A stretch of DNA of 36,177 nt from Streptosporangiaceae bacterium (GCA_019245115.1 JAFARZ010000206.1:1-36177), one strand, 5' to 3'. Counted from the first letter of the stretch, positions 1 to 8,611 are shown. The notes: generated by a model from the letters alone, not told the origin. Program-made: numbers and translations.

Positions 1-265
1 GGTCGGACTGCAACGCGATGCGGTTGCGGTCGCGGCAGGTCATCTGCATGACCGGCTCAACTCCGGCCGCCATCGCGATCAGGCTGCCCGCCCAGCTCGC
101 CAGCCGGACGTTGGCGCCCTGGTTGTCGGTGACGTTGACCGCGTCGACCCAGTCCCGCAGCAGCGTGACCGCCCGGGTGATCGACTCGGTGCCCGCGCCC
201 CGCGGCGGGCTGACCTCCGCGGTCACCGCGAACCCGCCGGCCGCCAGGCGCTCGCGCAGGCTCAT
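1..265 (-). CDS. metF: Methylenetetrahydrofolate reductase (MetF-like), N-terminal part, cut by the window edge
   Basis: This is the first 88 codons of a MetF-type flavoprotein, which interconverts 5,10-methylene- and 5-methyl-tetrahydrofolate in the cytoplasm; the rest lies beyond the left edge. Visible family motifs are an EVSPPRG strand near residue 17, VDAVNVTDNQ near residues 47-56 and QMTCRDRNRIALQSD at the edge, all typical of the MTHFR TIM barrel. The ATG at 263-265 overlaps the stop of the upstream MetV-like gene (ATGA), so the two are probably translationally coupled. This pairing resembles MetF with MetV in acetogens, where MetV is a zinc-binding partner. A G/C homopolymer-rich stretch sits just upstream of the start. 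The family call is firm; the physiological direction is unknown. Confidence 0.8.
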   Translation of the reverse strand, partial: MSLRERLAAGGFAVTAEVSPPRGAGTESITRAVTLLRDWVDAVNVTDNQGANVRLASWAGSLIAMAAGVEPVMQMTCRDRNRIALQSD

Positions 266-780
266 GATTTTCTCGGGGGGGTCACCGGGGGGGTCGTCCC
301 CCCGGGGGAAACAGAGTGCCACAAATCATCGTCGCGGCCCTGCCAGTAATTGAGCCACGAACTCTGCCCCCACCGGCGATTATCGGCCGGGCGGTGCAGC
401 AGCCGCAGGTCAGCCGCCCGGCCCTGGCTGGCCGCGCGCTCGTAGGCCTCGACCCACACGCATCGCAGCTCGGGGTACACCTCGCAGGAGCCGTCCGAGC
501 CCACTCCCCCGCACGGTCCGTTGCGTAGTTCCTTGGGACATCCCATTGGACACACATACCCCGTGACCGGCAGCGCGCACTGACCGCACATCCGGCAGCC
601 GAACAAGGTTCCCTTGACCGCGCGCTCTCCGCCCGTGAACAGCCGGCGTGCCGGGCCGGCCGCCTCGATGCCGGCGCTGAGCCGGCGATAGCCCGCATTC
701 GGCCGCAGCAGCCGCTGCAGCCGGTAGGCCATGCGGATGCCCAGGCGCGGGTGCGTGGGGATCGGCGACGCGGCGGTCAT
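262..780 (-). CDS. MetV-like zinc-binding protein (MTHFR C-terminal domain family)
   Basis: A 172-residue cysteine-rich protein of the family described as the methylenetetrahydrofolate reductase C-terminal domain, known in acetogens as MetV, the partner of MetF. Eight cysteines are spaced like a metal site: C62, C65 and C68 (CRMCGQC), C77 and C81 (CPMGC), C90 (NGPCGG), C99 and C107. The C-terminal ~20 residues are encoded by homopolymeric G/C runs and are rich in Pro, Gly and Thr. The stop overlaps the metF start by 4 bases. The start is uncertain: ATG at 780 is chosen, but an in-frame GTG at 813 would add 11 residues and neither has a strong ribosome site. A role in stabilising or activating MetF is inferred from the acetogen pair. 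Confidence 0.75.
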   Translation of the reverse strand: MTAASPIPTHPRLGIRMAYRLQRLLRPNAGYRRLSAGIEAAGPARRLFTGGERAVKGTLFGCRMCGQCALPVTGYVCPMGCPKELRNGPCGGVGSDGSCEVYPELRCVWVEAYERAASQGRAADLRLLHRPADNRRWGQSSWLNYWQGRDDDLWHSVSPGGTTPPVTPPRKS

Positions 781-850
781 GCGATGGCCTATTCCGTGTG
801 GCAGGGATTTCACCGAGCGGCAACCGAATTGTCTTTACCGCTCACATTTA

Positions 851-1921
851 CTATCCCTGGGCCTGACCCCCGGATTCAACGACAGCCGCCACAAGCTCCG
901 TTATCGGCTCGTTGTGCGGGCGCACAAGCAGAATCCCTTTATGACCTGGCAACACAAACTTTACCGTGAGGCATTTGTGGTGTGCGAATAAACGGATCCC
1001 GGCCGCGATCGCCGTCAGCTCCGTGCCCAGTAGTAGGACGTGGTCGGTGTCGGTCACATCGTAGATGTGGAAGTAAACCGTATCCGCGCCCGCCGCCGCG
1101 AAATCGGCCAGCCGGCCCGCCACGTCGCCGGGGACCCCGATGACCCCCAGCCCCAGCAGCCGTGCGCCGGGCTCGCCCAGCGCCGCCGCTCGCCGTTGCG
1201 CCTGTGCCGGAGTGCCGCCACAGCACACCGGCAGCACCGCGGAGTACCGCAGCGTCGACGGATCCCGCCCGATCCGCTCGCAAGCCATCCGCACGGTGCC
1301 GAACACGGCGCCGACGTCGCCGGTCAGCCCGCTGTTGAACTCATCCGCGAACCGGGCGGCCAGGGCTGGTGTCCGCCGTGGCCCGGTGCCGCCGATGATC
1401 ACCGGCGGCCTAGCCTGCGCGGGCCTGGGCAGGCTGGCGCACTCGGTCAGCCGGTAGTGCTTGCCCTGGAAGCTGAACCGCTCGCCCGGGGGCGTCGCCC
1501 ACAGCCCGGTGACGATCTCGAGCTGCTCCGCCAGCCGGTCGAACCGCTCTCCCACCGCCGGGAACGGGATGCCGAAGTAGTCGTGTTCCCGCTCATACCA
1601 CGCCGCGCCGATGCCGAACTCCACCCGGCCGCCGCTCATCTCGTCGGCGGTCGCCACCGCCACGGCCAGCGGCCCCGGACGGCGGAATGTCGAGGCCGTC
1701 ATCAGCGTGCCGAGCCGGATCCGCTCGGTCTGCACGGCCAGCCCGGCCAGCGTGGTCCACGAGTCGGTGGGCCGGTAGCCGGTGTCTCCGGCGTCGATGC
1801 CGAGATAGTGGTCGCCGCGGAAGAACGCGTCGAAACCCGCCTCCTCCGCTGCCCGCGCGAACGCCAGGATCTGCGCGTACCTGGCACCGTGGTGCGGCTC
1901 CAGCAGGACGCGAAGTCTCAT
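851..1921 (-). CDS. Luciferase-like (LLM) class flavin/F420-dependent oxidoreductase
   Basis: A 356-residue bacterial-luciferase-fold TIM-barrel oxidoreductase; in actinomycetes such enzymes usually use F420 or reduced FMN. Recognisable parts are the early AEEAGFDAFFRGDHY region, RIRLGTLMT, SGGRVEFGIGAAW followed by YEREHDYFGIPF, and PPVIIGGTGPRRTPALAARFADEFN, all typical of the LLM family. The ATG at 1919-1921 overlaps the stop of the upstream ABC ATPase gene (ATGA). The barrel should end near LLLGTELTAIAAG; about 40 further residues follow in less GC-rich sequence before the TAG at 851, which looks like read-through into former intergenic DNA. It probably oxidises or mono-oxygenates the imported substrate; cofactor and substrate cannot be read from sequence. 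Confidence 0.85.
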   Translation of the reverse strand: MRLRVLLEPHHGARYAQILAFARAAEEAGFDAFFRGDHYLGIDAGDTGYRPTDSWTTLAGLAVQTERIRLGTLMTASTFRRPGPLAVAVATADEMSGGRVEFGIGAAWYEREHDYFGIPFPAVGERFDRLAEQLEIVTGLWATPPGERFSFQGKHYRLTECASLPRPAQARPPVIIGGTGPRRTPALAARFADEFNSGLTGDVGAVFGTVRMACERIGRDPSTLRYSAVLPVCCGGTPAQAQRRAAALGEPGARLLGLGVIGVPGDVAGRLADFAAAGADTVYFHIYDVTDTDHVLLLGTELTAIAAGIRLFAHHKCLTVKFVLPGHKGILLVRPHNEPITELVAAVVESGGQAQG

Positions 1922-2937
1922 CCGGTGGTGTCTCCGCTCTTTCCGACCGAACGTACTGCCCTGCTTGCCGCCGGCACCGCCGACGCCGCGGGCGGCATCG
2001 TGAGCGGGAAGTGACACGCCACGGAATGCCCGGACGACAACTCGCGCATCAGCGGTTCCTCGGCCGCGCAGCGCTGTGCGGCCCGCGGGCAGCGGGTGCG
2101 GAACCGGCACCCGCTCGGCGGGCTGACCGGTGACGGCGGCTCGCCGCTGATGGTGGCCCTGGCGCGGGGCGCGGCCGGGTCCGGGCTCGGGATGGCGTCC
2201 AGCAGCGCCTTGGTGTAGGGGTGCAGCGGCGCGCGGTAGATCGACTCGCCCGGCCCAACCTCGCACAGCTTGCCCAGGTACATCACGGCGACCCGGTCGC
2301 TGACCCGTTTGACCAGGGCCAGGTCGTGCGCGATGAACAGGTAGGACAGCCCAAGTTCGGTGCGCAGCCGCTCGAACAGGCTGAGCACCTGCGCCTGGAT
2401 GAGCACGTCAAGCGACGATACGGCCTCGTCGCCGATGATCAGCGCGGGCGACAGCGCGAGCGCCCGGGCGATCGCGACCCGTTGCGCCTGGCCGCCGGAC
2501 AGCTCACGCGGACGGCGCGCGCCATAGCCGGGCAGGCCTACCAGCTCCAGCACCTCGTCCACCCGGTGACGGTCATAGGCCCGGAATGCCACCAGCGGCT
2601 CGGCCACGATGTCGTGCACCCGCCATTTCGGGTCCAGCGACCCGAACGGGTCCTGGAACACCATCTGGATGTGCCGGCGGGCCTGAGCCAGAGCGCGCCC
2701 GCGCAGCCTGGTCAGGTCCGAGCCGCGCAGCAGGACGCGACCCGACTTCGGCCGCGGCGCCATCAGGATCGACCGGGCGAGAGTGGACTTTCCCGACCCG
2801 GTCTCGCCGACGATGCCGAGGGTCTCCCCCGGCCACACATCGAACGACACGCCGGACACGGCGTGGACTGTGCCGCCGCGCCCGCGCGCCGGGAACTCCT
2901 GCACGAGATCGCGCACAGAAAGCAGTGTTTCAGTCAT
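1918..2937 (-). CDS. Oligopeptide/dipeptide-type ABC transporter ATP-binding protein (OppF/DppF-like)
   Basis: A 339-residue cytoplasmic ATPase subunit of a family-5 (peptide/opine/nickel-type) importer. Walker A is GETGSGKST at about residues 44-52, the signature LSGGQAQR at 146-153, and Walker B ends IIGDEAVSSLD at 167-177. The residue after the catalytic Glu is Ala rather than the usual Pro. A C-terminal cysteine-containing oligopeptide-transporter extension (CRFRTRCPRAAQRC) confirms the Opp/Dpp class. It overlaps its upstream partner ATPase by 8 bases and the downstream LLM gene by 4, so all belong to one transcript. Together with 2930-3934 it would energise the two permeases. The substrate class is not determined by the ATPase. 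Confidence 0.9.
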   Translation of the reverse strand: MTETLLSVRDLVQEFPARGRGGTVHAVSGVSFDVWPGETLGIVGETGSGKSTLARSILMAPRPKSGRVLLRGSDLTRLRGRALAQARRHIQMVFQDPFGSLDPKWRVHDIVAEPLVAFRAYDRHRVDEVLELVGLPGYGARRPRELSGGQAQRVAIARALALSPALIIGDEAVSSLDVLIQAQVLSLFERLRTELGLSYLFIAHDLALVKRVSDRVAVMYLGKLCEVGPGESIYRAPLHPYTKALLDAIPSPDPAAPRARATISGEPPSPVSPPSGCRFRTRCPRAAQRCAAEEPLMRELSSGHSVACHFPLTMPPAASAVPAASRAVRSVGKSGDTTG

Positions 2938-3934
2938 GGCGACTCTCGTTCACGGGATGCCAGCAGGCCCACCGGTGGCCGGATTCGTGTTCGGCCAGCG
3001 GCGGCGCGGCCTGGCGGCAGTCGTCCCGTGCGCTCTGGCACCGGGGGGCGAACGAGCAGCCCTGGTGCCGTTCGCTCAGGTCCGGCGGTCGTCCGCCGAT
3101 GACCGGCAGCGGCGCGTGCGCAGGCAGCTCGAGCCGTGGCACCGCCTCCAGCAGCGCCTTGGTGTAAGGCATGCGGACGTGCCCACCCACCTCCCCTGCC
3201 CGCTCCCCCGCGAGAAGCCGTCCGGCCGTCGCCTGCTCCACGATCCGGCCCGCGTACATCACGATCACCTCGCCGGCGTAGGTGGCGGCCAGTCCCAGGT
3301 CGTGGGTGATCAGCAGCAGCGCCATGCCGAGTTCCTGCTGGAGTTCCAGCAGCAACTCCATGATCTGCGCCTGCGTGGTGACGTCAAGCGCGGTGGTCGC
3401 CTCATCGGCGATCAGCAGCTGGGGGCGGCAGGCCAGCGCCATGGCTATCATGACCCGCTGCCGCATGCCGCCGGAGAGCTGGTGCGGGTACTCCGCGGCG
3501 CGCCGTTCCGGCAGCGGGATGCGCACCTCGCGGAGCAGTTCGACCGCGCGGTCGGCGGCCTCCCGGCGGGTGAACGGCTCGTGGGCGCGGATCGCCTCGG
3601 CGACCTGAAGGCCGATCTTCATGGTCGGGTTCAGCGACCGGGCCGGGTCCTGGAACACCATCGCGATGTCGGCCCCCCGGTGCGGACGGAGCTGCTCGTC
3701 GCTCAGCCCGATCAGCTCGGCGTCGCGGAACCTGGCCGAGCCGGTGACGATCGCGGTGGGCGGGAGCAGCCCGATCAGTGCCCGGCAGCTCACCGTCTTG
3801 CCGGAGCCCGACTCGCCGACCAGCGCGACCGTCTCGCCCGCGTCGATCCGGTAGCTCACCCCGTCCACCGCCCGGACCTCACGCCGCCCGGCCCGGAACC
3901 GCACCCTGAGATCGGTCACTTCCAGCAGGCTCAT
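2930..3934 (-). CDS. Oligopeptide/dipeptide-type ABC transporter ATP-binding protein (OppD/DppD-like)
   Basis: A 334-residue ATPase. Walker A is GESGSGKT at residues 40-47, the Q-loop is MVFQDP at 92-97, the signature LSGGMRQR at 153-160 and Walker [13 protein letters not shown] at 173-184. The C-terminus carries the Opp/Dpp cysteine extension ([14 protein letters not shown]). As in the sister ATPase, Ala replaces Pro after the Walker B Glu. The start ATG at 3932-3934 overlaps the stop of the upstream permease (ATGA). It is the heterodimer partner of the 1918-2937 product and acts at the inner face of the membrane. A longer reading frame continues upstream but overlaps the permease in another frame and adds no domain, so it is rejected. 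Confidence 0.9.
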   Translation of the reverse strand: MSLLEVTDLRVRFRAGRREVRAVDGVSYRIDAGETVALVGESGSGKTVSCRALIGLLPPTAIVTGSARFRDAELIGLSDEQLRPHRGADIAMVFQDPARSLNPTMKIGLQVAEAIRAHEPFTRREAADRAVELLREVRIPLPERRAAEYPHQLSGGMRQRVMIAMALACRPQLLIADEATTALDVTTQAQIMELLLELQQELGMALLLITHDLGLAATYAGEVIVMYAGRIVEQATAGRLLAGERAGEVGGHVRMPYTKALLEAVPRLELPAHAPLPVIGGRPPDLSERHQGCSFAPRCQSARDDCRQAAPPLAEHESGHRWACWHPVNESRHD

Positions 3935-4818
3935 CGAGTCCCCCAGCGCTCGCGCAGCGCGTCGCTGAGCAGGTTGAGACAGACCACGGTCACGAAAAGG
4001 AAGGCGCTCGGAATCAGGACCAGTTCCGGCTGCGTGGACAGCGTCTGCTGACCAAGCGCGATCATGCTGCCCCAGCTCGGCTGGGGCGGTGGGATACCCA
4101 GCCCGAGGAAGCTCAGCGCGCCTTCCAGGATGATGATGATCCCGATGCCCAGCATGCTGAAGGTCAGCAGTTGCGGCGCGATGTTCGGCACCACGTGCCG
4201 GACGATGATCCGCCAGCCGCGGGTCCCGGCCAGCCGCGCGGCGAGCATGAACGTCCGTTCCCGCAGCGCCAGCGTGGCCGCACGGGCGATCCGGCCGGTG
4301 GCCGGGATGCTGAAGATGCACAACGCCCAGATCACATGCAGCTCGCTCGGGCCGAGGCCCTCGGCGATGGCCAGGGCGAGCACCAGCGAGGGGAATGCGA
4401 TCAGCACGTCGAGCACGCGCATCACGACCGCGTCCACTATTCCGCCCAGGTAGCCGGCCACCATGCCGAGCAGCCCGCCGGCGACCAGGCCGATGGCGGT
4501 CACCGCGAAACCCACCTCGAACGACACCCGGCCGCCGTACAGGATGCGGGAGAAGATGTCATTGCCCACCGGGTCGGTGCCGAGGAAATGACCTGGCGAG
4601 AATGGTGGCATGTTTGAGTCGAGCACGCTTCCGCCCACCGGTTTCGGCATGGGGTAGACCAGCGGCCACAGGAAGCATGCGGCGGCGATCAGGATCAGCA
4701 GGCCGCCCGGCAGCCATATCTTCAGTGGCTGCGCCCAGCCCCGCGTCCGGCGCGTCCTGACGCGCGGCGTGGCGGTGGTATCCGGCGCGAGTAGTACTTC
4801 AGGCAGCGGCGCGCTCAT
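3931..4818 (-). CDS. ABC transporter permease (OppC/DppC-like)
   Basis: A 295-residue inner-membrane permease. It has a short cytoplasmic N-terminus with basic residues (RVRTRRTRGW), one N-terminal membrane segment at about residues 33-53, the family signature HFLGTDPVGNDIFSRILYGGR, and then about five further membrane helices. The EAA-like coupling loop reads AARLAGTRGWRIIVRHVVPNI and contacts the ATPases. This order, with the GTD..G.D motif after the first helix, is diagnostic of the DppC subfamily. Its start overlaps the end of the DppB-like gene by 20 bases and its stop overlaps the next ATPase start by 4, giving a tightly coupled transporter operon. Confidence 0.9.
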   Translation of the reverse strand: MSAPLPEVLLAPDTTATPRVRTRRTRGWAQPLKIWLPGGLLILIAAACFLWPLVYPMPKPVGGSVLDSNMPPFSPGHFLGTDPVGNDIFSRILYGGRVSFEVGFAVTAIGLVAGGLLGMVAGYLGGIVDAVVMRVLDVLIAFPSLVLALAIAEGLGPSELHVIWALCIFSIPATGRIARAATLALRERTFMLAARLAGTRGWRIIVRHVVPNIAPQLLTFSMLGIGIIIILEGALSFLGLGIPPPQPSWGSMIALGQQTLSTQPELVLIPSAFLFVTVVCLNLLSDALRERWGTR

Positions 4819-5767
4819 ACCGGATCCTCGGATCGAGTGCCATGTACAGCAGGTCGGCGAGCAGGTTGGCCAGCACGGTGACCACGGCGAAGATGACGAC
4901 GATGCCCTCGACGACCGGGAGGTCGCGGTTGTTGATCGATGTGATCAGGGCATCGCCGAGCCCGGGCAGCGAGAAGATCGGCTCGATTATCGCCACCGCG
5001 CCGAGCAGCACGCCGAAGTTCAGCCCGACCAGCGTGATCAGCCCGAACAGTGAGTTGCGCAGGGCGTGCCGGATCAGGATGCGCCAGGGCGCCACGCCCT
5101 TGGCCCGGGCGGTCACGATGTAGTCCTCGCGCTGCATCTGCTCCACGATGTCCGCCCGCAGCAGCCGGGTGTACACGCTGAACAGCGGGAAGCCGATGGA
5201 GGCCGCGGGGAGCGTCAGCGATTTGATGTTGGCGACCGGGCTTTGCGTGAGCGAGACGTAGCCGATGGCCGGGAACATGTGCGCCTTGACCGCGAAGATG
5301 TAGATGAGGACGAGGGCCAGCACGAACGGTGCTACCGACAGGCCGATCATGCTGACCACCATGCTGAGCCGGTCGGCGATGCCGTTGGGCCACCGCGCCG
5401 CGAGCACCGCCAGGCCGACCGCCAGAACGATCGATGCGACGAAGGCGTACAGCAGCAGCTCGACGGTGACCGGCAACCGTTGCCCGAGGATCGTGGTGAC
5501 GTTCTCGTGAGTGGACAACGACGCCCCCAGATCACCCTTGAACAGGCCACCGGACCAGTTGCCGTACCGCACCCAGAACGGCTCGTTCAGGTGAAGTTGT
5601 ATCCGGAGCTGCTGCACCTCGGCGGGTGTCGCGTTGACGCCCAGCAGCGCTTGAGCGGCATCGCCCGGCAGCATGTTCATGACAACGAAGGTCAGGAACG
5701 TCACACCCCACAGCACCGGGATCGCCGCGAGCAGGCGCCGCCCGACCAGCCTCTTGTTCCCCATCAT
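4799..5767 (-). CDS. ABC transporter permease (OppB/DppB-like)
   Basis: A 322-residue inner-membrane permease with about six membrane helices. The first helix (residues ~11-31, LLAAIPVLWGVTFLTFVVM) is followed by LPGDAAQALLG, the usual DppB feature, then a periplasmic loop with GDLGASLSTHENV. The EAA loop reads QREDYIVTARAKGVAPWRIL and fits the cytoplasmic coupling helix. The gene begins ATGATG at 5762-5767, overlapping the stop of the solute-binding protein gene by 4 bases; either Met could be used. With 3931-4818 it forms the translocation pore of the importer. Confidence 0.9.
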   Translation of the reverse strand: MMGNKRLVGRRLLAAIPVLWGVTFLTFVVMNMLPGDAAQALLGVNATPAEVQQLRIQLHLNEPFWVRYGNWSGGLFKGDLGASLSTHENVTTILGQRLPVTVELLLYAFVASIVLAVGLAVLAARWPNGIADRLSMVVSMIGLSVAPFVLALVLIYIFAVKAHMFPAIGYVSLTQSPVANIKSLTLPAASIGFPLFSVYTRLLRADIVEQMQREDYIVTARAKGVAPWRILIRHALRNSLFGLITLVGLNFGVLLGAVAIIEPIFSLPGLGDALITSINNRDLPVVEGIVVIFAVVTVLANLLADLLYMALDPRIRYERAAA

Positions 5768-7365
5768 GAGCCGCTATATGCCACGTCCTCCCACGGAATG
5801 ATCGGAACCACCGCCACGGACGGCAGCGGCGAGGTGAGTCCGGGGCCGGTCACGCCCTTGACGGCGAGGTTGGCCGGCGCGAACGCGAAGTAGAACGGGC
5901 CGTAGAACTTCTGGGCGATGTACTGCGCGGCCTGGTCGTAGTAGGAGCAGCGCGTGGCCGCGTCGGTCGTGCCCGAGGCCTGGTTGAGCAGCCCGTCCAG
6001 ATGCGGGTCGTGCACGCCGCTGAACGGCGACACCGAGGAGAACCGGAAGCCCACTCCGACGCCGGCCGCCGGATCGTAGGCGCCCGCCGTCTGAATCATC
6101 GCCTGCCACTTCTTCGACAGGAACTGCGCGATCAGCGTGGTGATCGGATAGGCGGAGAGCGTGGTCTTGATCCCGGCCGCGTTCCACTCGGTCTGCAGCG
6201 CCTCGGTGGTTTCCTGCGCCACCACGTTGGTGATCGTACCGAGGTTCACGGTCAGCCCGCCGAGCTGCTTGACCAGCGCCTTCGCCTTGGCCAGGTTGTA
6301 CTGGGGGTAGCCGGGCACCGTGGGCTGATAGCAGATCCCGCCCGGCCCGGTGAAGCCCTCGGTTGCCGGGTAAAGGTTGTTGAACACGTGCTGGAGGATC
6401 GGCGCGAAGTTCGTCGCGTAGTAGATCGCCTGGCGGGCGCGCACGTCGTTGAACGGCGGGATCAGCGTGTTGAGCTGAAGATCATAGGGCGACGTGCCGA
6501 ACTGGTTCACCACGTTGAAGTGCTGGGACGCCTGGCTGAGCAGGGACGGGGTGGACATGTCCTCGTAGACCTGCGCCTCCCCGGCCAGCATGGCCTCGTA
6601 GGCGGACTCATCACCGCCGACGCTCTTGAACGTGAGCGAGTCGAGGTAGGGGTGGCCCGCCTGCCAGTAGCCGGGGTTCCGCTTCAGCACCAGCACCGAG
6701 TTGAGCGTGTCGCTGACCACTTCGAACGGACCCGCACCAACCGGCTTGAGCGAGAACGCGCTCTCGCCCATCTTCTGGAAGGCCGTAGGCGAGGCCATCC
6801 AGTCGGCGGTCGAGTCGAAGATCTGGTCGATGAACGCGCCGTCCGGCATAGCGAGGTTGACCTGCACCGTATACGGTCCGGTCGAGGTGACCGAGGTGAC
6901 CAGCCAGACCGGTTTGCAGGAGCAGGTCGACTTCAGGTCCCGTTGGATGTTCCACACCGCGGCCGCGGCGTTGAACGGCGTGCCGTCGGTAAATTTCACG
7001 CCCTGCCGGAGAGTGATGGTGATCGTCTTGTTGCCGTTCGAGAACTGATAGCCCGTGGCCAGGTCGGGGACGATGGCGCCGTGCGCGCCCAGCTCGAACA
7101 GGCCGCCGAAGACCGCGTCCATCTGGCTCTGGTCGGAGGCGCCGTCGGTGTTGGTCGCCGGGTCAAGCCCCACCCACTGGCCGGCGAAGCCGTTCCACTC
7201 CAGCACGGTCAGCGAGCCGCCAGCCTTAGGCGCGCCGCTCGTTGACGTGCCGGGACCCGACGAGCTGCTGCTGCTACAGGCCGCCGCCGTGACCGCGAGC
7301 AGCACCGCCGTCGCCCCCAGCACATACTTACGTGCTGACCTTCGCCCCGTTGAGCCGAGCAACAT
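5764..7365 (-). CDS. Lipoprotein solute-binding protein, family 5 (peptide/nickel-type)
   Basis: A 533-residue extracytoplasmic binding protein that delivers substrate to the permeases. The N-terminus is a lipoprotein signal: basic GRRSARK, a hydrophobic stretch and the lipobox VTAAAC with Cys30, then a Ser-rich linker (CSSSSSSGPGTSTSG). The mature part has the family-5 features: VLEWNGF..GLDPATNTD near the start, LRQGVKFTDGTPFNA and later PVGAGPFEV and NPGYW. The ATG at 7363-7365 is chosen because a GGGTGA-like ribosome site lies a few bases upstream and the signal peptide begins there; a GTG at 7374 is an alternative. A 205-base gap separates it from the UGSC genes upstream, so it may have its own promoter. 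Ligand specificity cannot be inferred. Confidence 0.9.
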   Translation of the reverse strand: MLLGSTGRRSARKYVLGATAVLLAVTAAACSSSSSSGPGTSTSGAPKAGGSLTVLEWNGFAGQWVGLDPATNTDGASDQSQMDAVFGGLFELGAHGAIVPDLATGYQFSNGNKTITITLRQGVKFTDGTPFNAAAAVWNIQRDLKSTCSCKPVWLVTSVTSTGPYTVQVNLAMPDGAFIDQIFDSTADWMASPTAFQKMGESAFSLKPVGAGPFEVVSDTLNSVLVLKRNPGYWQAGHPYLDSLTFKSVGGDESAYEAMLAGEAQVYEDMSTPSLLSQASQHFNVVNQFGTSPYDLQLNTLIPPFNDVRARQAIYYATNFAPILQHVFNNLYPATEGFTGPGGICYQPTVPGYPQYNLAKAKALVKQLGGLTVNLGTITNVVAQETTEALQTEWNAAGIKTTLSAYPITTLIAQFLSKKWQAMIQTAGAYDPAAGVGVGFRFSSVSPFSGVHDPHLDGLLNQASGTTDAATRCSYYDQAAQYIAQKFYGPFYFAFAPANLAVKGVTGPGLTSPLPSVAVVPIIPWEDVAYSGS

Positions 7366-7570
7366 GGCATTCACCCACTCGAACTGGATTTTTGACCACG
7401 AGATATATGACGAGCCTAGAGTCGAGCGTCTTGAGATTTGTCTCGAATAGTAGAATCGAGGCGCTAACGTGACAAGCGCGGCTTCCCACCGATATGTTGC
7501 GAAGCCGGAAATTGTATCCGCACCTGTCTGCCCGCGCTCTGGCATTGTGCCCTTCCCACAAGTCATATGA
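7366..7570 (-). promoter_or_regulatory. Intergenic leader of the transporter genes with a degenerate copy of the shared operator
   Basis: This 205-base gap is less GC-rich than its flanks. Read on the minus strand, GTCATATATC (7411 down to 7402) matches 10 of 10 bases of the second half-site at 10330-10339. Exactly 31 bases upstream is GACAAATC (7442-7435), matching 6 of 8 bases of the first half-site GTCATATC. The bases between do not match. TATATC could serve as a -10 element for the solute-binding-protein gene, but no good -35 is visible. A TCATATGA palindrome lies at 7563-7570, overlapping the region just past the UGSC companion stop. Confidence 0.45.
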
Positions 7571-8611
7571 TCAGGCCTGTTCCACGACGGTGGCGATGCC
7601 TGACCATTCACCAAAAATCCGTGCCACCATCGAGATCGCGGCATTGCGCGCGCCGGCCACCACGATCGGGACATGGCGCGGGGACGGCAGGATGCGGCTG
7701 AACTCCTCGTCCGCGGAAGTATCGTCGTCGGCGAACCGGGCCATGCCGCGGAGGCCGTTCTTGCCCGCCCGGCGCAGGTCCGCGCCGGTGCGGCCGCAGT
7801 GCTCGATCAGCCACGCCTGGACGTCCGCTCTCGAGTAGCCGGCGGCGGCCAGCATCTGGGCGTGCTCGGGACAGAAGACGACGCCGACGGACGTGTCCCG
7901 GAAGATCAGCGAGCCGGTGCGGGAGATCGTGTCCGCGAAATCCCACAGCACCTGCTCGGCATGAGGCGTGTGCCGGTTGTCCACGAACTCGCAGGTCCGG
8001 GTCAGTGTGGCCGACACCGCGCTGGTACCGGCGGGCACCCCGGCGTCCGCTGACAGCGGCGGCCACGGTGACTCTTCCTCGTTCTCGGCCAGGCAGATCG
8101 ACCACCGGCCGGGCACGCCCTGGGTCGCCTGCTCCAGCACCTGCGGCACGACACCGAACGCGTTGCGCACGATCAGGCCGATGGCCCGGGCCACCGTGGC
8201 GTTGGGCCGGAACCCGGGCCCGAACACCCCGCCAGTGGCGTTGAAGCCCAGCTCGTGCCGGATCGGGCCGTTGACCACGATCAGCGGCGCGGGGCCGCTG
8301 GTGGACTGCCAGCCGCCACCGCGCGCGGCGCGCTCGCGCATCAGCGCCTCGAAGGCGGCCAGCACCACGGGGAAATACTCCGGCAGGCAGCCGGCCATTG
8401 CCGCGTTGATGGCGGCCAGGTAAACGGTGCAGTCCCGTCCCACCTGCTCCAGCGAGCCGATCACCTCGTCCGGGGCGCGCTTGGTGGTAGCCAGGAACTT
8501 GTCCACCAGAGGCTGGGACGCCGGCACCAGCGGAAGGCCGTCCGACCAGCCCCGTTCGTAGCAGTACTCGATGGCGGCCTGGGCGAGGTCCGGATCTGCG
8601 GGCTCAGCCAT
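7571..8611 (-). CDS. Large companion protein of UGSC-family protein, function unknown
   Basis: A 346-residue soluble-looking protein with no signal peptide or membrane segment. It begins with IEYCYERGWSDGLPLVPAS (residues 14-32) and has a second conserved-looking block INAAMAGCLPEYFPVVLAA (68-86) and a Gly/Asn-rich block VVNGPIRHELGFNATGG. I recognise this arrangement as the large protein usually encoded beside UGSC-motif (seleno)proteins; its biochemical role is not established to my knowledge. Cysteines in the first two blocks (C17, C61, C75) may take part in thiol chemistry with the UGSC partner; this is inference. It overlaps the UGSC gene upstream by 8 bases, so the two are almost certainly co-translated and probably form a complex. 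Confidence 0.7.
   Translation of the reverse strand: MAEPADPDLAQAAIEYCYERGWSDGLPLVPASQPLVDKFLATTKRAPDEVIGSLEQVGRDCTVYLAAINAAMAGCLPEYFPVVLAAFEALMRERAARGGGWQSTSGPAPLIVVNGPIRHELGFNATGGVFGPGFRPNATVARAIGLIVRNAFGVVPQVLEQATQGVPGRWSICLAENEEESPWPPLSADAGVPAGTSAVSATLTRTCEFVDNRHTPHAEQVLWDFADTISRTGSLIFRDTSVGVVFCPEHAQMLAAAGYSRADVQAWLIEHCGRTGADLRRAGKNGLRGMARFADDDTSADEEFSRILPSPRHVPIVVAGARNAAISMVARIFGEWSGIATVVEQA

Noticed and set aside
2221..4051. Long plus-strand open frames across the two ABC ATPase genes
   Set aside because: They are antisense to genes with intact Walker and signature motifs and translate to Arg/Pro/Gly-rich sequence with no domain; typical of high-GC DNA.
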